Shown piece after piece: positions 46,362 to 58,009 of a DNA stretch of 64,000 nt. The translations under genes were made by a program, and so were the position numbers. The notes under the pieces are model-generated. The model had not been told where the DNA came from. It saw nothing but the letters and a program-made list of their open reading frames with translations, and did no database searches. How positions within the stretch are numbered: the first letter of the stretch is position 1; each line of letters begins with the position of its first letter. Source of the DNA: Fallopia convolvulus (taxonomy: Eukaryota; Streptophyta; Magnoliopsida; Caryophyllales; Polygonaceae); NCBI GenBank assembly GCA_964016875.1, contig OZ024719.1:33776679-33840678 (forward strand), read 5' to 3'.

Positions 46362-47309
46362 TGATGCGGGGATAAGCCGCTTGATGCCCTATCTTCGACG
46401 TTCACGACTCAAAACAAGGAAACAAAGATAATGATCAGAAATGGAAATGCAACAAGACTCAACAATTGAAGAACACGACTTGTAATGATCGAAAAGACAA
46501 GAAACAAATACAAAAACAGGAAAAGGACTCGACAAGAGATAAATGACTCAAGAACAACAAGAAGGACAACCTCATAAAACAACTATCAAACCCTTGACTT
46601 GATTCAGCCAAGAACCTAATAGAATGATTATGAAACCAACCTTTACAATCTCACACAACAAGGAACGAGACCTTGAAGCACGAGAAAGGGGCTCGTGATT
46701 GTTGACAAGCACCAACCTTCGATGAGATTGACACAAATCAAAGCAAACCAAGCTGCGGATTCACACACACGTTGAAAGCCAAAGCTCTCGTTTTCTCTCT
46801 ATTGCAAGGAGAATTGGAAATACAAAATGAGTTGTCTAAACTGAAAATTAACCACCTAAAAGCTATTTATATATCCTGAAATAATAATGGAAATAACAAA
46901 TAAAAGTCTAATTAAAAGATAACTAGTGGCCCAAAATGGAAATGGCCCAATAAAACAAATCCAATAAAATCAGCGTCGCAAGCTTGCTAGCACACGGACA
47001 GGCGCGCGCACTAAGGACGCGCCGCATCACCTACGCCGCATCTTCGCTGCGCTGAAGCGCACCGTTGCATCGAGGTGCTCCGTTGCATTGCTGGGCGCGT
47101 CGATGCAGCCTCGGGTTGGCGATCCATCGGCGCTCAAAACGCACACCGCTCTGGCCTTGGAATCCACACTTGCTCCTACCTCCTTAGCCATAGTGTAGCC
47201 CACAAAAGCATTCATCTCATGTTGTAGCTTCTTGGCTCGAGCACGAGTGAGTGGTCCATCAAAGAGTGTAGGCGCGCCCGGTGGAGGCTGCCTAGATGGT
47301 CCCTCATCA
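46362..47309 (-). repeat. Solo LTR of a second CRM-like family
   Basis: 948 bp, on the minus strand TGATGAGGGACC...CCCCGCATCA, flanked by a perfect 5-bp duplication CGACT (46,357-46,361 and 47,310-47,314). The corresponding point of the right arm (about 51,205) has no insertion. The LTR start codes, on the minus strand, for a stretch with GPLTRARAKKLQ, the same kind of tail as the main family's GPITRSRAKKI, so this family also has coding sequence in its LTR. Confidence 0.85.
47027..47309 (-). pseudogene. Polyprotein C-terminal tail encoded in the solo LTR
   Basis: About 93 codons from the LTR start to a stop at 47,027, including GPLTRARAKKLQHEMNAFVG. In an intact element this would be the last part of the gag-pol protein; here it has no upstream gene. 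The frame also happens to be open for ~30 codons into flanking DNA. Confidence 0.6.
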
Positions 47310-47314
47310 CGACT

Positions 47315-47884
47315 GACCTTCCTTCCTTCCGACAAGATATCATCTATTTCAAGGGTCAAATCAAGGCGACGAGTCAAGGCATCATCCATTTCAAAGCATG
47401 GCACCCCTTAATTAAGGGCAATGAAGAGCGATTTGTACATTCCCAAAAAGGCATCCGTGTGAGGTCAAATCAAATGGGCCATAAGACCGAGTAAGGCACC
47501 CATGTCAACTCAAGGATCTCTCATTAAGACATTTGATATTCCGGCAAGGCTCGCTTCACACTTTAAGACCCACATATTTCAACAAGTGAAGGATCTCTCA
47601 TTAAGACATTTGATATTCCGGCAAGGCACCCATGTGTCTTTAATACACTTAATATTCTGCTAAGGCATCCAAAGCACTAGGTTAAGGCACCCATGTCAAG
47701 CCAAAGAATTCGACAAGGCATCGTCCATGTCAAGTGAAGGCATCCATCTCTCTTTAAGACCCACATATTTCGACAAGGCATCAGAAGCACTAGGACACTT
47801 CCCCATGCCTCTCTTTAAGACCCATATATCCCGACGAGTCAAGGCATCCGACAAGTAACTAGATCACTTAGCCAAGTAAAGAGG
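47315..47884. repeat. Left arm segment between GC-rich repeat and telomere-like repeats
   Basis: AT-balanced sequence with recurring AAGGCACCCATGTC and AAGACATTTGATATTCCGGC motifs, itself a weak short-period repeat (CAAGGCATC about every 50-60 bp). It pairs in reverse with 50,714-51,212. No gene seen. Confidence 0.75.
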
Positions 47885-48834
47885 GCATAGGGTATAGGGA
47901 TTAGGGTTTAGTGTTTAAGGCTTAGGGTTTAGGGTTTAGGATTTAGGGTATAATGTATAGGGTTTAGTGGTTAGAGTTTAGGGGTTAGGGTTTAGGTTTT
48001 AGTTTTTAGGATTTTTGGTATATGGTTTAGGACTTATGGTTTAGGGTTTAGGGCTTAGGATTTACGGTTTAGGGTTTAGGATTTAAGTTATAGTGTGTAG
48101 GGTTTAGGGTTTTTGGGTTTATGGATTAGGGTTTAGGGCTTAGGGTTTTTGGTATATGGTTTAGTGTTTAAGGTTTATGGCTTAGGGTTTAAGGTTTAGG
48201 GTTTAGGATATAATGTATAGGATTTAGGATTTAGGGTTTAGGGCATAGGGTTTAGGGTTTAGGGCACGACTATTGTTTAACGTTTTTATGGTAGGGTTTA
48301 GGGCTTAGGGCTTAGGGTTTAGGGTTTAGGTTTTAGTTTTTAGGATTTTTAGTATTTGGTTTAGGGCTTATGGTTTAGGGTTTAGGGCTTAGGATTTAAG
48401 GTTTAGGGTTTAGGGCTTAGGGTTTAAGGTGTAGGGTTTAGGGTTTAGGGTTTATGGTCTAGGATTTAAGGTTTAGGGTTTAGGATATAGTGTTTAGGGT
48501 TTTTAGGTTTATGGATTAGGGTTTATCGTTTAGCGTTTTTGGTATAGGGTTTAGGGTTTAGGGTTTATGGTTTAGGGTTTAAAGTTTAGGGTTTAGGGTT
48601 TATGGTTTTTGGGTTTATGGATTAGGGGTTAGGGTTTAGGATTTTTGGTGTAGGGTTTAGGGTTTAGGGTTTATAGCTTAGGGTTTAGGGCATAATGTAT
48701 AGGGCTTTGGGTTTATGGTTTTTGGTATAGGATTTAGGGTTTAGGGCATAGGGTTTAGGGTTTAGGATTTAGAGCACGACTATTATTTAGCGTTTTTATG
48801 GTAGGGTTTAGGGTTTAGGGTTTAGGGTTTAGGG
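47885..48834 (+). repeat. Degenerate TTTAGGG repeats, left arm
   Basis: About 950 bp of TTTAGGG-like heptamers with many variants (TTTAGGA, TTTATGG, TATAGGG). A segment of about 510 bp is tandemly duplicated, shown by GCACGACTATT near 48,264 and 48,774. The G-rich strand reads towards the centre. Confidence 0.9.
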
Positions 48835-48871
48835 ATGAATAAAATAAAGATATTCAAATTTGAACTCGGTG
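48835..48871. other. Centre of the inverted repeat
   Basis: 37 bp of non-telomeric sequence (ATGAATAAAATAAAG...) between the TTTAGGG and CCCTAAA blocks. It is not itself palindromic. Confidence 0.7.
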
Positions 48872-50713
48872 CCCTAAACCTAAACCCTAAGCCCTAGTCC
48901 CTATACCCAAAATTTTAAACCCTAAGCCATAAACCCAAACCCTAAACCCTATATCAAAAACCCTAAACCCTAAACCCTAATCAAGAAACCCTAAACCCCA
49001 ATCCCTAAACCCTAAATCCTAATCCCTATACATTATACCCTAAACCTTAAACCCCAAGCCATAAACCCTAAACCCTAAACCCTATACCAACAACCCTAAA
49101 CCCTAATCCAGAAACCCTAAACCCTAAAACCCTAAACCCTATGCATTATACCCTAAACCTTAAACCCTAAGCCCTAAGCCCTAAACCCTAAACCCTATAC
49201 CAAAAATCCTAAATCCTAAACCCTAATCCATAAACTCAAAAACCCTAAACCCTAAACCCTACACACTATACCCTAAACCCTAAACCTTAAATCCTAAGCC
49301 CTAAACCCTAAACCATCAGCCCTAAACCCTATACTAAAAACCCTAAACCCTAAACTCTAACCCCTAAACCCTATATACTATACATTAAATCCTAAACCCT
49401 AAACCAAAAACCGTAAACCCTAAACCCTATATATTATACCCTAAATCCTAAATCTTAAACCCTAAGCCATAAACCCTAAACCCTATACCAAAAACCTTAA
49501 ACCCTAATCCATAAACCCAAAAACCCTAAACCCTAAACCCTACACACTATATCCTAAACACTAAACCCTAAACCTTAAATCCTAATCCCTAAACCCTAAA
49601 CCATAAGCCCTAAACACTATACCAAAAACCCTAAACACTAAACCCTATACCCTAACCCCTAACCCTTAAGCCCTAAAACCTAAGTCCTAAACCCTAATCC
49701 CTAAACCCTAAACTCTATATACTATACCCTAAACCCTAAGCCATAAACCCTAAACTCTATACCAAAAACCTTAAACCCTAAACCTTAAACCTTAAACCCT
49801 AAGCCCTAAACCCTAAACCCTAAACCCTATACCAAAAATCCTAAATCCTAAACCCTAATCCATAAACTCAAAAACCCTAAACCCTAAACCCTACACACTA
49901 TACCCTAAACCCTAAACCTTAAATCCTAAGCCCTAAACCCTAAACCATCAGCCCTAAACCCTATACTAAAAACCCTAAACCCTAAACTCTAACCCCTAAA
50001 CCCTATATACTATACATTAAATCCTAAACCCTAAACCAAAAACCGTAAACCCTAAACCCTATATATTATACCCTAAATCCTAAATCTTAAACCCTAAGCC
50101 ATAAACCCTAAACCCTATACCAAAAACCTTAAACCCTAATCCATAAACCCAAAAACCCTAAACCCTAAACCCTACACACTATATCCTAAACACTAAACCC
50201 TAAACCTTAAATCCTAATCCCTAAACCCTAAACCATAAGCCCTAAACACTATACCAAAAACCCTAAACACTAAACCCTATACCCTAACCCCTAACCCTTA
50301 AGCCCTAAAACCTAAGTCCTAAACCCTAATCCCTAAACCCTAAACTCTATATACTATACCCTAAACCCTAAGCCATAAACCCTAAACTCTATACCAAAAA
50401 CCTTAAACCCTAAACCCTAATCCATAAACCCAAAAACCCTAAACCCTAAACCCTACACATTATATCCTAAACACTAAACCCTAAACCTTAAATCTTAATC
50501 CCTAAACCCTAAACCATAAGCCCTAAACACTATACCAAAAACCCTAAACACTAAACCCTATACCCTAACCCCTAAGCCCTAAAACCTAAGCCCTAAAACC
50601 TAAGTCCTAAACCCTAGTCCCTAAACCCTAATCCCTAAACCCTATATACTATACCCTAAACCCTAAGCCTTAAACCCTAAACCCTAAACATATACCCTCA
50701 ACCCTAAACCCTC
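48872..50713 (-). repeat. Degenerate CCCTAAA repeats, right arm
   Basis: About 1.84 kb of CCCTAAA-type heptamers. Longer than the left block because of internal duplications: a 632-bp period (AAAAATCCTAAATCC at 49,202 and 49,834) and a ~274-bp repeat near 50,119 and 50,393. No gene. Confidence 0.9.
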
Positions 50714-51212
50714 TTTTCATGGCTAATTGTCCTAGTTACTTGTCGGATGCCTTGACTCGTCGGGATATATGTGTCTTAAGGAGAGGCATGGCTAAGTGTC
50801 CTAGTGCTTTGGATGCCTTGTCGGAATATGTGGGTCTTAAAGAGAGATGGATGCCTTCACTTGACATGGACGACGCCTTGTCGGATTCTATGGCTTGACA
50901 TGTGTGCCTTCACCTAGTGCTTTGGATGCCTAAGTAGAAAGTGTCTTAAAGACACATGGGTGCCTTGCCGGAATATCAAATTTCTTAATGAGAGATCCTT
51001 GAGTTGACATGGGTGCCTTACTCGGTCTTATGGCCCATTTGATTTAAACTCACACGGATGCCTTTTTCGGAATGTACAGATCGCTCTTCATTGCCCTTAA
51101 TTAAGGGGTGCCATGCTTTGAAATGGATGATGCCTTGACTCGTCGCCTTGATTTGACCCTTGAAATAGATGATGCCTTGTCGGAAGGAAGGAAGGAAGGT
51201 CGGTCGTAAATG
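50714..51212. repeat. Right arm segment
   Basis: Inverted counterpart of 47,315-47,884. Matching landmarks include GGATGCCTTGACTCGTC and CCCTTAATTAAGGGG (near 51,097). Contains the continuous sequence into which the left-arm solo LTR inserted. Confidence 0.75.
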
Positions 51213-51937
51213 AAACAATGGTGTCATGACAAGGCACAGGCCATGATGCCTTAGCTGCAAACGCGTGGCACCACGACACTATGTCACGGTGCCAAGGGTA
51301 ACATGACAGGGCACCAAGCATGTCATGGCTCCCCAAGGCACTACGCAATGGCACCTTGGCACGGCGCCAAGGGTGCCATGACACGGCAACAAGCATGTCA
51401 CGGTTCCCCAAGGAGCGGCGCAATGGCACCTTGGCACAGTGACAAGGGTGCCATGACATGACACCAAGCATGTCATGGCTTCCCAAGGAGCGGCGCAATG
51501 GCACCTTGGCACGGTGCCAAGGGTGCCATGACATGGCACAAAACATGTCATGGCCACCCGAGGCGAGTCACCAAGGCATTGTAGCACGGCACCAAGCATG
51601 TCATGGCCACCCGATGCACGTCACCAAGGCACCATGGCACGCCACCTGGCGTGTCATGACATGCCAATGTGCGTCGCCACAACATCCTGTCACGATGCCA
51701 AGTGTGTCTTGACACAGGACCGTGCATGTCTTGGCACGTCGTGGCATAGCACCGGGCATGTCACGACACACCAAGGTGCATCACCACGACACCCTGGCAC
51801 AATGCAAGGGTGTCATGACACGGCACTGAACATGTCTTTGCACGCCAAGGCACGGTGCCAAGGGTGACATGACACGGCACCAAGCATGTCATGGCCACCC
51901 GAGGCACGGCACCATGGCACCATGGCATGGTGCCAAG
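51213..51937. repeat. GC-rich CATGACATG repeat, right copy
   Basis: Reverse-oriented counterpart of 45,830-46,356 and about 180 bp longer on the outside. Its 51,474-51,926 part recurs directly at 55,508-55,960. Confidence 0.8.
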
Positions 51938-52850
51938 TGATGCAGTGAAGCCTGCCACGTCTCCAACCGACGTCGATGAGTTGATTCGAGTGCCTTCTGA
52001 CGGACCAATTACGAGAAGTCGAACTAAGAAGATTTCTCAAGGCACAACAACGATCTTGGTTCGATTGGCATCGGTTATTGAAGAACCTAGCAAGGCGAAG
52101 TGGGTCTCGTGCATTTGACATCAATTGAGCCCGGATTCCATGGATTAATTCAAAAGGGCCGAAATTCAAATTATTTCTTTATTTAGAAACACTTATTAGC
52201 GTGTCTCACTTTAGGGCTGAATTTAGTAGGTGGCCGGATGAGATAAGTTGGTATGTGGGTCAAAGTCAACCCTTTGACTTGACCATTCTAAATAAAGAAA
52301 AAGGCAATTCTACCCCTCTAGGGCCGGCTGCACTTCTCTCCTTGCTCCCCAAGTAATAGCTTTGTATTCTACTATAAATACTCTTGCATTTCATTAATAA
52401 AAATCAGCTTGAGAGAGATTAAACCCATATTGGTTTAATCCATCTCTTGGGCCCAAAAACACATGTGTTTATGCTTGCTCGTGTTCATCATCATCATCGC
52501 CGATCATCATCATCATAATTTCGAAATTTCTCTTTGTTCTTATTCGATTCTGATTGTGGTTAATTCAATTAGATTGTTCTAGTTGTGATCATTAAAGATC
52601 AAACTAGTTAATCATTCGAATTTAGCGATCGAGCCAATCCGTTTGAACTATCAAGTTGAACTATTCTATCAATTGGATCGATTTTCATTCAGTCATTCAA
52701 TTTCAGTTTGTTCATCGATTTGTTACTTGGATCGCAAGTTTCTCACATTGAAGGTTAATTCAGGTTGAATCAAGGATTACTAGGCAAGATCAGGACTTTG
52801 TGGGATTACTACGAGATTTCTAAGGAGGATTCCGAGGCAATCACGTATCA
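51938..52850 (+). repeat. 5' LTR of CRM-like copy 4 (diverged subfamily)
   Basis: 913 bp, TGATGCAG...CGTATCA. It lacks the ~28-bp U3 repeats and neighbouring AT-rich part of the young copies and differs throughout. The hairpin is kept with paired substitutions (52,417-52,440). Preceded by CCAAG. Confidence 0.85.
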
Positions 52851-54076
52851 AGTGGTACTCAGAGACCAGCAAGTGGTATCATAATCCAATGTCTCGCCAA
52901 GTAATTGTTTCTTTCCTTAATTTGCTTTCTAATTGATTTGATTTAGTTTTTGATCCCAAAAATCCCACCTTTCCATAAAGATTGAATTTTTGAGACCAAA
53001 GATTGAATTTTTCACCATCAACCACCACATCTCCGCCACCCTACCACCACGAACCACCCACTACCACCCCAAACTGGTGTCTCTCGTTTGGACCGCACCA
53101 CCCCCACCACAAGCCGAACCTAACCACACCAACCCCATTCAATTCGGACTAGCCTAAACCCTAATCGCCCCACCCAACTCTCTCGAAGCCCTAACCCTAG
53201 ATTTTGAGAAACCCTAACCCTAACCCTAGTGTTGGAAAGCCTAATCCAAACCTTAGACCGAACCCTAAACCTAGCCCTTGCAAACCCTAGAGCCGAAACA
53301 CAAACCCTAACCCTAGAATCCAGTCGTGATCTTCCAAACTCTAAATCCTTTAGTTGTTACTTGCCTCCCAAGCAATTACCCAATTAGAAGATTTTTATGG
53401 GATTTGTGTATGTTATTGGCTGAATTGGTTGAGTTGTGTTGCAATATAGATTAGCGTCTTCCTACAATTTTTATGAGTTTTTATTTCATGTTGCATGATC
53501 AATAGAGATTCATATTGCTTGTTGATATTTGCTGATTTTTGCTATTGCATCCCATCAATTCGACCTACCCCTTCTTCTTTTGTTAATTTGGATTCTAGTT
53601 GGTTTCATTGGTAGTATAAAGTCACTTAGTTAAAAAAAATCAGATTAGTTTTGTTTTTGCCCTTGCATTCAATTGTTGCATTGCTTTGCTTGTTTCTCAA
53701 TTATAGAACAAGAGTAGATTGTGCATAAAGTCAAAAAAAAAATCAGAAAAGAAAAAGTGATCTACCCCAGCTAGTTTTTAGCCACTTTCAACCCTAGTGA
53801 CTACTTGCTTAAGAACATAGATAAGTAGAAATCACTTTGAAGAAAAAGAGTGACGAAATAAAAGTCACTTAGCCCACCATATTTTCTGTCCTTGCATGCT
53901 GAATTTGGCTTTATTAACTTGCATAGAGTCAATTGAGAGATTGCATGTGTTTAGAAGCTCATAAAGGGATTATTTGCATTGCTTGTCTTATAGCATACTT
54001 GTCATTTTTGCTTGAACTGCATATTTCCTTTATTTATCATTAGTATTCCATACCTACACTATATCTACCCATTTTA
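52851..54076 (+). other. Leader of CRM-like copy 4
   Basis: Two primer-like sites follow the LTR (TGGTACTCAGAG near 52,853 and TGGTATCAT near 52,874). Then comes a diverged version of the family leader with CCCTAA repeats at about 53,155-53,315, to 54,076, where similarity ends abruptly. No gene. Confidence 0.7.
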
Positions 54077-55505
54077 TGTTAGTTTTAGTTAGTGTTGTTA
54101 GTTGAAGGTTAGATTCGGCTCTTGTAGACTCCGAAGGGTAATCAAGATGATTGAGTAGACCCCGAAGGGTAATCTCGTGAGTAGACCCGAAGGTAATCTC
54201 ATTGGGTGTAGACCACAAGGATAATCACCGCCGAATGTTGTTAGTTTATGTTAGCACGATTTAAAACTTTAAAACCACAAACAACATGACTTGATTAGAT
54301 AAGGCAACGAGTCACGGGATGAGATCCCGCTTTCCTTCAATGTTTATTGCCCCTATTAATATGCCAAGGGTTAAACCACAATAACGTTGCGAGATAAAAC
54401 GTTGCTATACAATGAACATGTGGCAAGCATGTCTCATCATTGCATATATACGCACCTCGTTCTTCAATAAGTGTCTTGTGGATGATGTAGAACAATCAAA
54501 CACAAATCTCGTGATTTTGTTAGAACTCACGACCCTCTTCAAGAGAATGAATTCTTGAACCTCTTGAACCGGCCTGTCAAATGAGGCGACAAGCCTCTAT
54601 TTATAGACAAGAGGGGTGGGCGGTTATGGAGAGAGAAAAGGTAGTAGAAAATCTAGGAGAAAAATAAGGAGGAAAAGTAGGAAGTTAGTTATAACCAACT
54701 TGGTAACTTCCCTTAACAACTTTTCAAAATTCAAATTCCATCCTTATCCAAAACTCAAGAGGAGGCCCAAAATGGCCCAAGAGGCGCGCGACCCAATCCA
54801 TGGAGAAGCTAGCTCCGAGCTAGCTTGTCACGCCCTCACACCCGAGACATGAAATGTGTGTCTCGTCCCTACGAGGCTCGGTGAAGCTTTCGCGAAGCCA
54901 AAAGGTCAACGCCCTAGCTCAAAATCAGCTCAAACCAAAAAGAGCACCTAACTTGAGCTAGCTTGAAACCGAGGCTCCAAGCTTTGGTTAGCTCTCAAAT
55001 TTTGCCACATAGTCCTTGAGCTTTATTTCTCAACCTAGGAATTATCACATTGCAAATTCATTGGACAAATCAAGCCACATTTGCAAATCACCCAAAACAG
55101 TGCCCTCGGCGCGCCTCGCTCTACCGCGGCTGTCGCGCTCTTACATTAGCGCAAGGGCGCGCCGGTGCTGGTGCTTCGGCACCATGCGCGCGCACGCTGG
55201 AGCGTCTCGGCGTGTCACGCCGACGCCCGGTGCTTGGTGAACTCGAGGTTCTTGCCTCGTCCTTGGCCAGCCCTAGGCCGTGAACCTCAACTTGGGTCCA
55301 ATCGATCAAGGCGCGCCTCTAGCGTCCTTGCATCGATGCCAACATGATTCCTACCTCTCTTACAACCCTTAGAACCACCATTGGGCCGATCACTAGGCCG
55401 TGCCTCCCGCACGCCCCAAACCTATGCGATACCCTTGGTGATTCCCACACTTATCCATTCAGGACTCACACCAAACGGATTGATGACTTTCACAAATCAC
55501 CAACA
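54077..55505 (-). repeat. Probable LTR of an unrelated retroelement
   Basis: Bounded by TGTTAG on the left and CCAACA on the right, so TG...CA on either strand. Read on the minus strand it has a TATA box (TCTATAAATAG near 54,605) and no coding frame, like an LTR of about 1.43 kb. At 54,127-54,230 there are four imperfect repeats of a GTAGACCCCGAAGGGTAATC-like unit. No matching flanking duplication, so one flank was rearranged. It could also be a fragment of another non-coding element. Confidence 0.45.
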
Positions 55506-55507
55506 CA

Positions 55508-55960
55508 CCAAGCATGTCATGGCTTCCCAAGGAGCGGCGCAATGGCACCTTGGCACGGTGCCAAGGGTGCCATGACATGGCACAAAGCATGTCATGGCCA
55601 CCCGAGGCGAGTCACCAAGGCATTGTAGCACGGCACCAAGCATGTCATGGCCACCCGATGCACGTCACCAAGGCACCATGGCACGCCACCTGGCGTGTCA
55701 TGACATGCCAAGGTGCGTCGCCACAACATCCTGTCACGATGCCAAGTGTGTCTTGACACGGGACCGTGCATGTCTTGGTACGTCGTGGCATAGCACCGGG
55801 CATGTCACGACACACCAAGGTGCATCACCACGACACCCTGGCACGATGCAAGGGTGTCATGACACGGCACCGGACATGTCTTTGCACGCCAAGGCACGGT
55901 GCCAAGGGTGACATGACACGGCACCAAGCATGTCATGGCCACCCGAGACACGGCACCAAG
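55508..55960. repeat. Direct duplicate of the GC-rich repeat
   Basis: Matches 51,474-51,926 in the same orientation with an offset of 4,034 bp and about seven differences that I could count. It stops at CACCAAG, directly against the truncated gag sequence. Confidence 0.8.
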
Positions 55961-58009
55961 GTCTCTAAGGACCCAATTCATGGCTGGACTGAATCAAAGC
56001 ATCAAAGATACATTGGAGATTCAATAAATCAAGGATCTCAATGCCTTAGTACATTTAGCCCAACTACTATATGAGCAGCAACAAAGGAAGAAGAAGGAAG
56101 CTTGGAATGCTCCAAAAAGGTATGTTCCTAATTCTAGTGCTAATTCCAATTCTTATTCTTCTAACCCTTCTTTGCAGTAAAAGGGAGCTTCTAGCTCACC
56201 TAAACCCACAGGTTTTCAAGGCCAAAGACGTCCCACTAATACACCTCCAAATCAGCCAAGAGCACAAGATCTAGTGTGCTATAAATGTCAAGGAAGAGGT
56301 CATTATGCCAAGGATTGTCCAAATCAGAAATAAGTGCTAATCACCACCAATGGAGGATATGTGAGTGATGAAGATATACCTCCAAATCAAGTGGAGGAGG
56401 AGAGCAATGGACAAGAAGAGGAGGACGTGGAGGCCATTGAACCAGATTGCACCGAACAGCCTCTTACTTTGGTAACAATGCGTACTCTTACTTTACAAGA
56501 AACACCTAGGCTAGATCAAAGGGAAAATATTTTTCATACTAGGTGTACAGTAAAGAATCAAGTGTTATGCATGATATTTGATAGTGGTAGCTGCTGTAAC
56601 ATTATTAATGCTAAGGTAGTTGACCACTTGCAATTAAAAACCCGACCTAGGGCTACTAGTTATGGTCTAAATGGCATAAATGATTCGGATGGTCTTAACC
56701 TTGTTACTCATTAGTATTTAGTCCGTGTTTCCTTAGGCAATTATGTTGATGATATCATGTGTGATGTGGTAAACATGGAATGCACTCATATCTTGTTAGG
56801 TAGACCATGGTTATTCGATAGGAGAGTTATATATGATGGCATGCTTAATACCTATTCGTTTAACTATGACGGGAGGAGAGTTTCTCTTCTACCATTGTCG
56901 CCCCAACAAGTTTTACAGGATCAGGTACGCAGAGACCAAGCTAGGGCACTTAGGCGTGCCAAGGAAGAGAAAGAAGAGGCTGAATTAGTAGCCAAAGTTG
57001 CGGCCCGGCATTCGGCGCCCGACGCGTTGACAAAGACAAGCGGCGTTTCCCAGTCTCCTCCAGAGCGTTCTGGCTCAAATTTTAGGACAACATCAAGCAC
57101 AGGTGAAGATACTGTTTGGGATTAAAAACGCCGAGAGAATGTCCCTAATTCGTCCAAAGTGCCGAGCAACACTTCCAGCAGTGCATCTGGGACAAAAACG
57201 GGGCTATCTCCCAAACCACTCGAGCGTCTTGGTTCAAATTTTGGGAGCAATTCAGAGACTCAGAGAGCTACATATTTGGAAAAAGAACGCCTACAGAAAG
57301 AGCCAAAAAACGGCTTAAAAGGCAGTGTAGAAAAACGCTCTCTAGTTGCACAATCTAATGTTTCTTTCCCTAACTCTTATTGCTTACTTCTTATGAGGAA
57401 AGAGATACTTATTATTAGTCAAGATATTTCACATATTCCAAAGTGTATTCAGGATCTATTACAGGAGTTTGAAGATGTGATGCCTGAAGAGTTGTCACAA
57501 GGCCTTCCACCAATTAGAGGCATTGAGCATCAAATCGATTTGGTGCCCGGCGCTTTGTTACCAAACCGTGCAGCCTATAGAGCAAGTCCAGAGGAGACCT
57601 CTGAGCTTCAAAGACAAGTGCAAGATCTCATGGACAAAGGCTATGTGCGTGAATCCCTCAGCCCATGCGCGGTTCCGGTGATTTTGGTGCCAGTGAAGGA
57701 TGGCACTAGGAGAATGTGTGTTGATTGCAGGGCGATCAACCAAATAACACTTAAGTACCATCATCCCATTCCTAGATTAGATGATATGCTTGATGAATTG
57801 CATGGTGCTAATTTCTTTTCTAAGATTGATTTAAGAAGTGGGTACCATCAAATTAGGATGAGGGAAGGGGATGAATGGAAAACTGCTTTTAAAACTAAGT
57901 ATGGCTTATATGAATGGTTAGTAATGCCTTTTGGATTAACTAATGCACCTAGTACTTTCATGAGGCTTATGAACCATGTTTTAAGAAGATACTTAGAAAA
58001 TTTTGTTGT
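55961..58009 (+). pseudogene. gag-pol fragment of CRM-like copy 4
   Basis: Starts in Gag at LRTQFMAGLNQS and runs through the CCHC knuckle (near 56,278-56,320), protease DSG (near 56,580) and RT up to just before the YFDD box. Stops at 56,024, 56,178, 56,331, 56,712 and 57,123 break the frame. RT residues also differ from the young copies (for example VPVKDGTRRM). At 58,009 the sequence is cut by the LTR of copy 5 inside the bases that encode FVVVYFDD. Confidence 0.85.

Larger units (their letters stand above)
45821..51937. repeat. Giant imperfect inverted repeat with head-to-head telomere-like repeats
   Basis: The left arm (45,826-48,834) and right arm (48,872-51,760) pair as inverted copies. 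For example CACGCCAGGTGGCGTG at 45,933-45,948 pairs with 51,638-51,653, and CATGCCCGG at 45,826 with CCGGGCATG ending at 51,760; both pairs give the same coordinate sum, 97,586. From outside in, each arm has a GC-rich short repeat, a ~0.5-kb arm segment and degenerate TTTAGGG-type repeats, with a 37-bp spacer at the centre. The right arm extends further outwards because the left is cut at the satellite junction. The arms differ by point changes, a solo LTR on the left and duplications on the right, so this is not an assembly mirror. Confidence 0.85.
51938..58009 (+). mobile_element. CRM-like element, copy 4 (decayed and rearranged)
   Basis: Plus-strand 5' LTR (51,938-52,850), primer region and leader are followed at 54,077 by foreign sequence, a second copy of the GC-rich repeat, and then gag-pol from the middle of Gag to the RT, where copy 5 is inserted at 58,010. 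The first ~330 codons of Gag are missing. Five nonsense codons in the remainder make it the oldest CRM-like copy here. Confidence 0.8.

Noticed and set aside
47885..50713. A real chromosome end
   Set aside because: The heptamers are degenerate, meet head to head and are flanked on both sides by more chromosome sequence.
51018..51867. Overlapping frames with CHGTL or MSWLP repeats in the GC-rich repeat (also 45,647-46,431 and 55,514-56,074)
   Set aside because: They are translations of a short palindromic repeat, open on both strands, with no domain.
45821..51937. Palindrome as an assembly artefact
   Set aside because: The arms differ by many substitutions, by a solo LTR with its own target duplication and by separate tandem duplications.
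54616..55347. Frames at 54,616-54,852 and 55,016-55,347 as host genes
   Set aside because: Short, overlapping, in GC-rich sequence of a probable LTR; no domain, no splice or start context that I could support.
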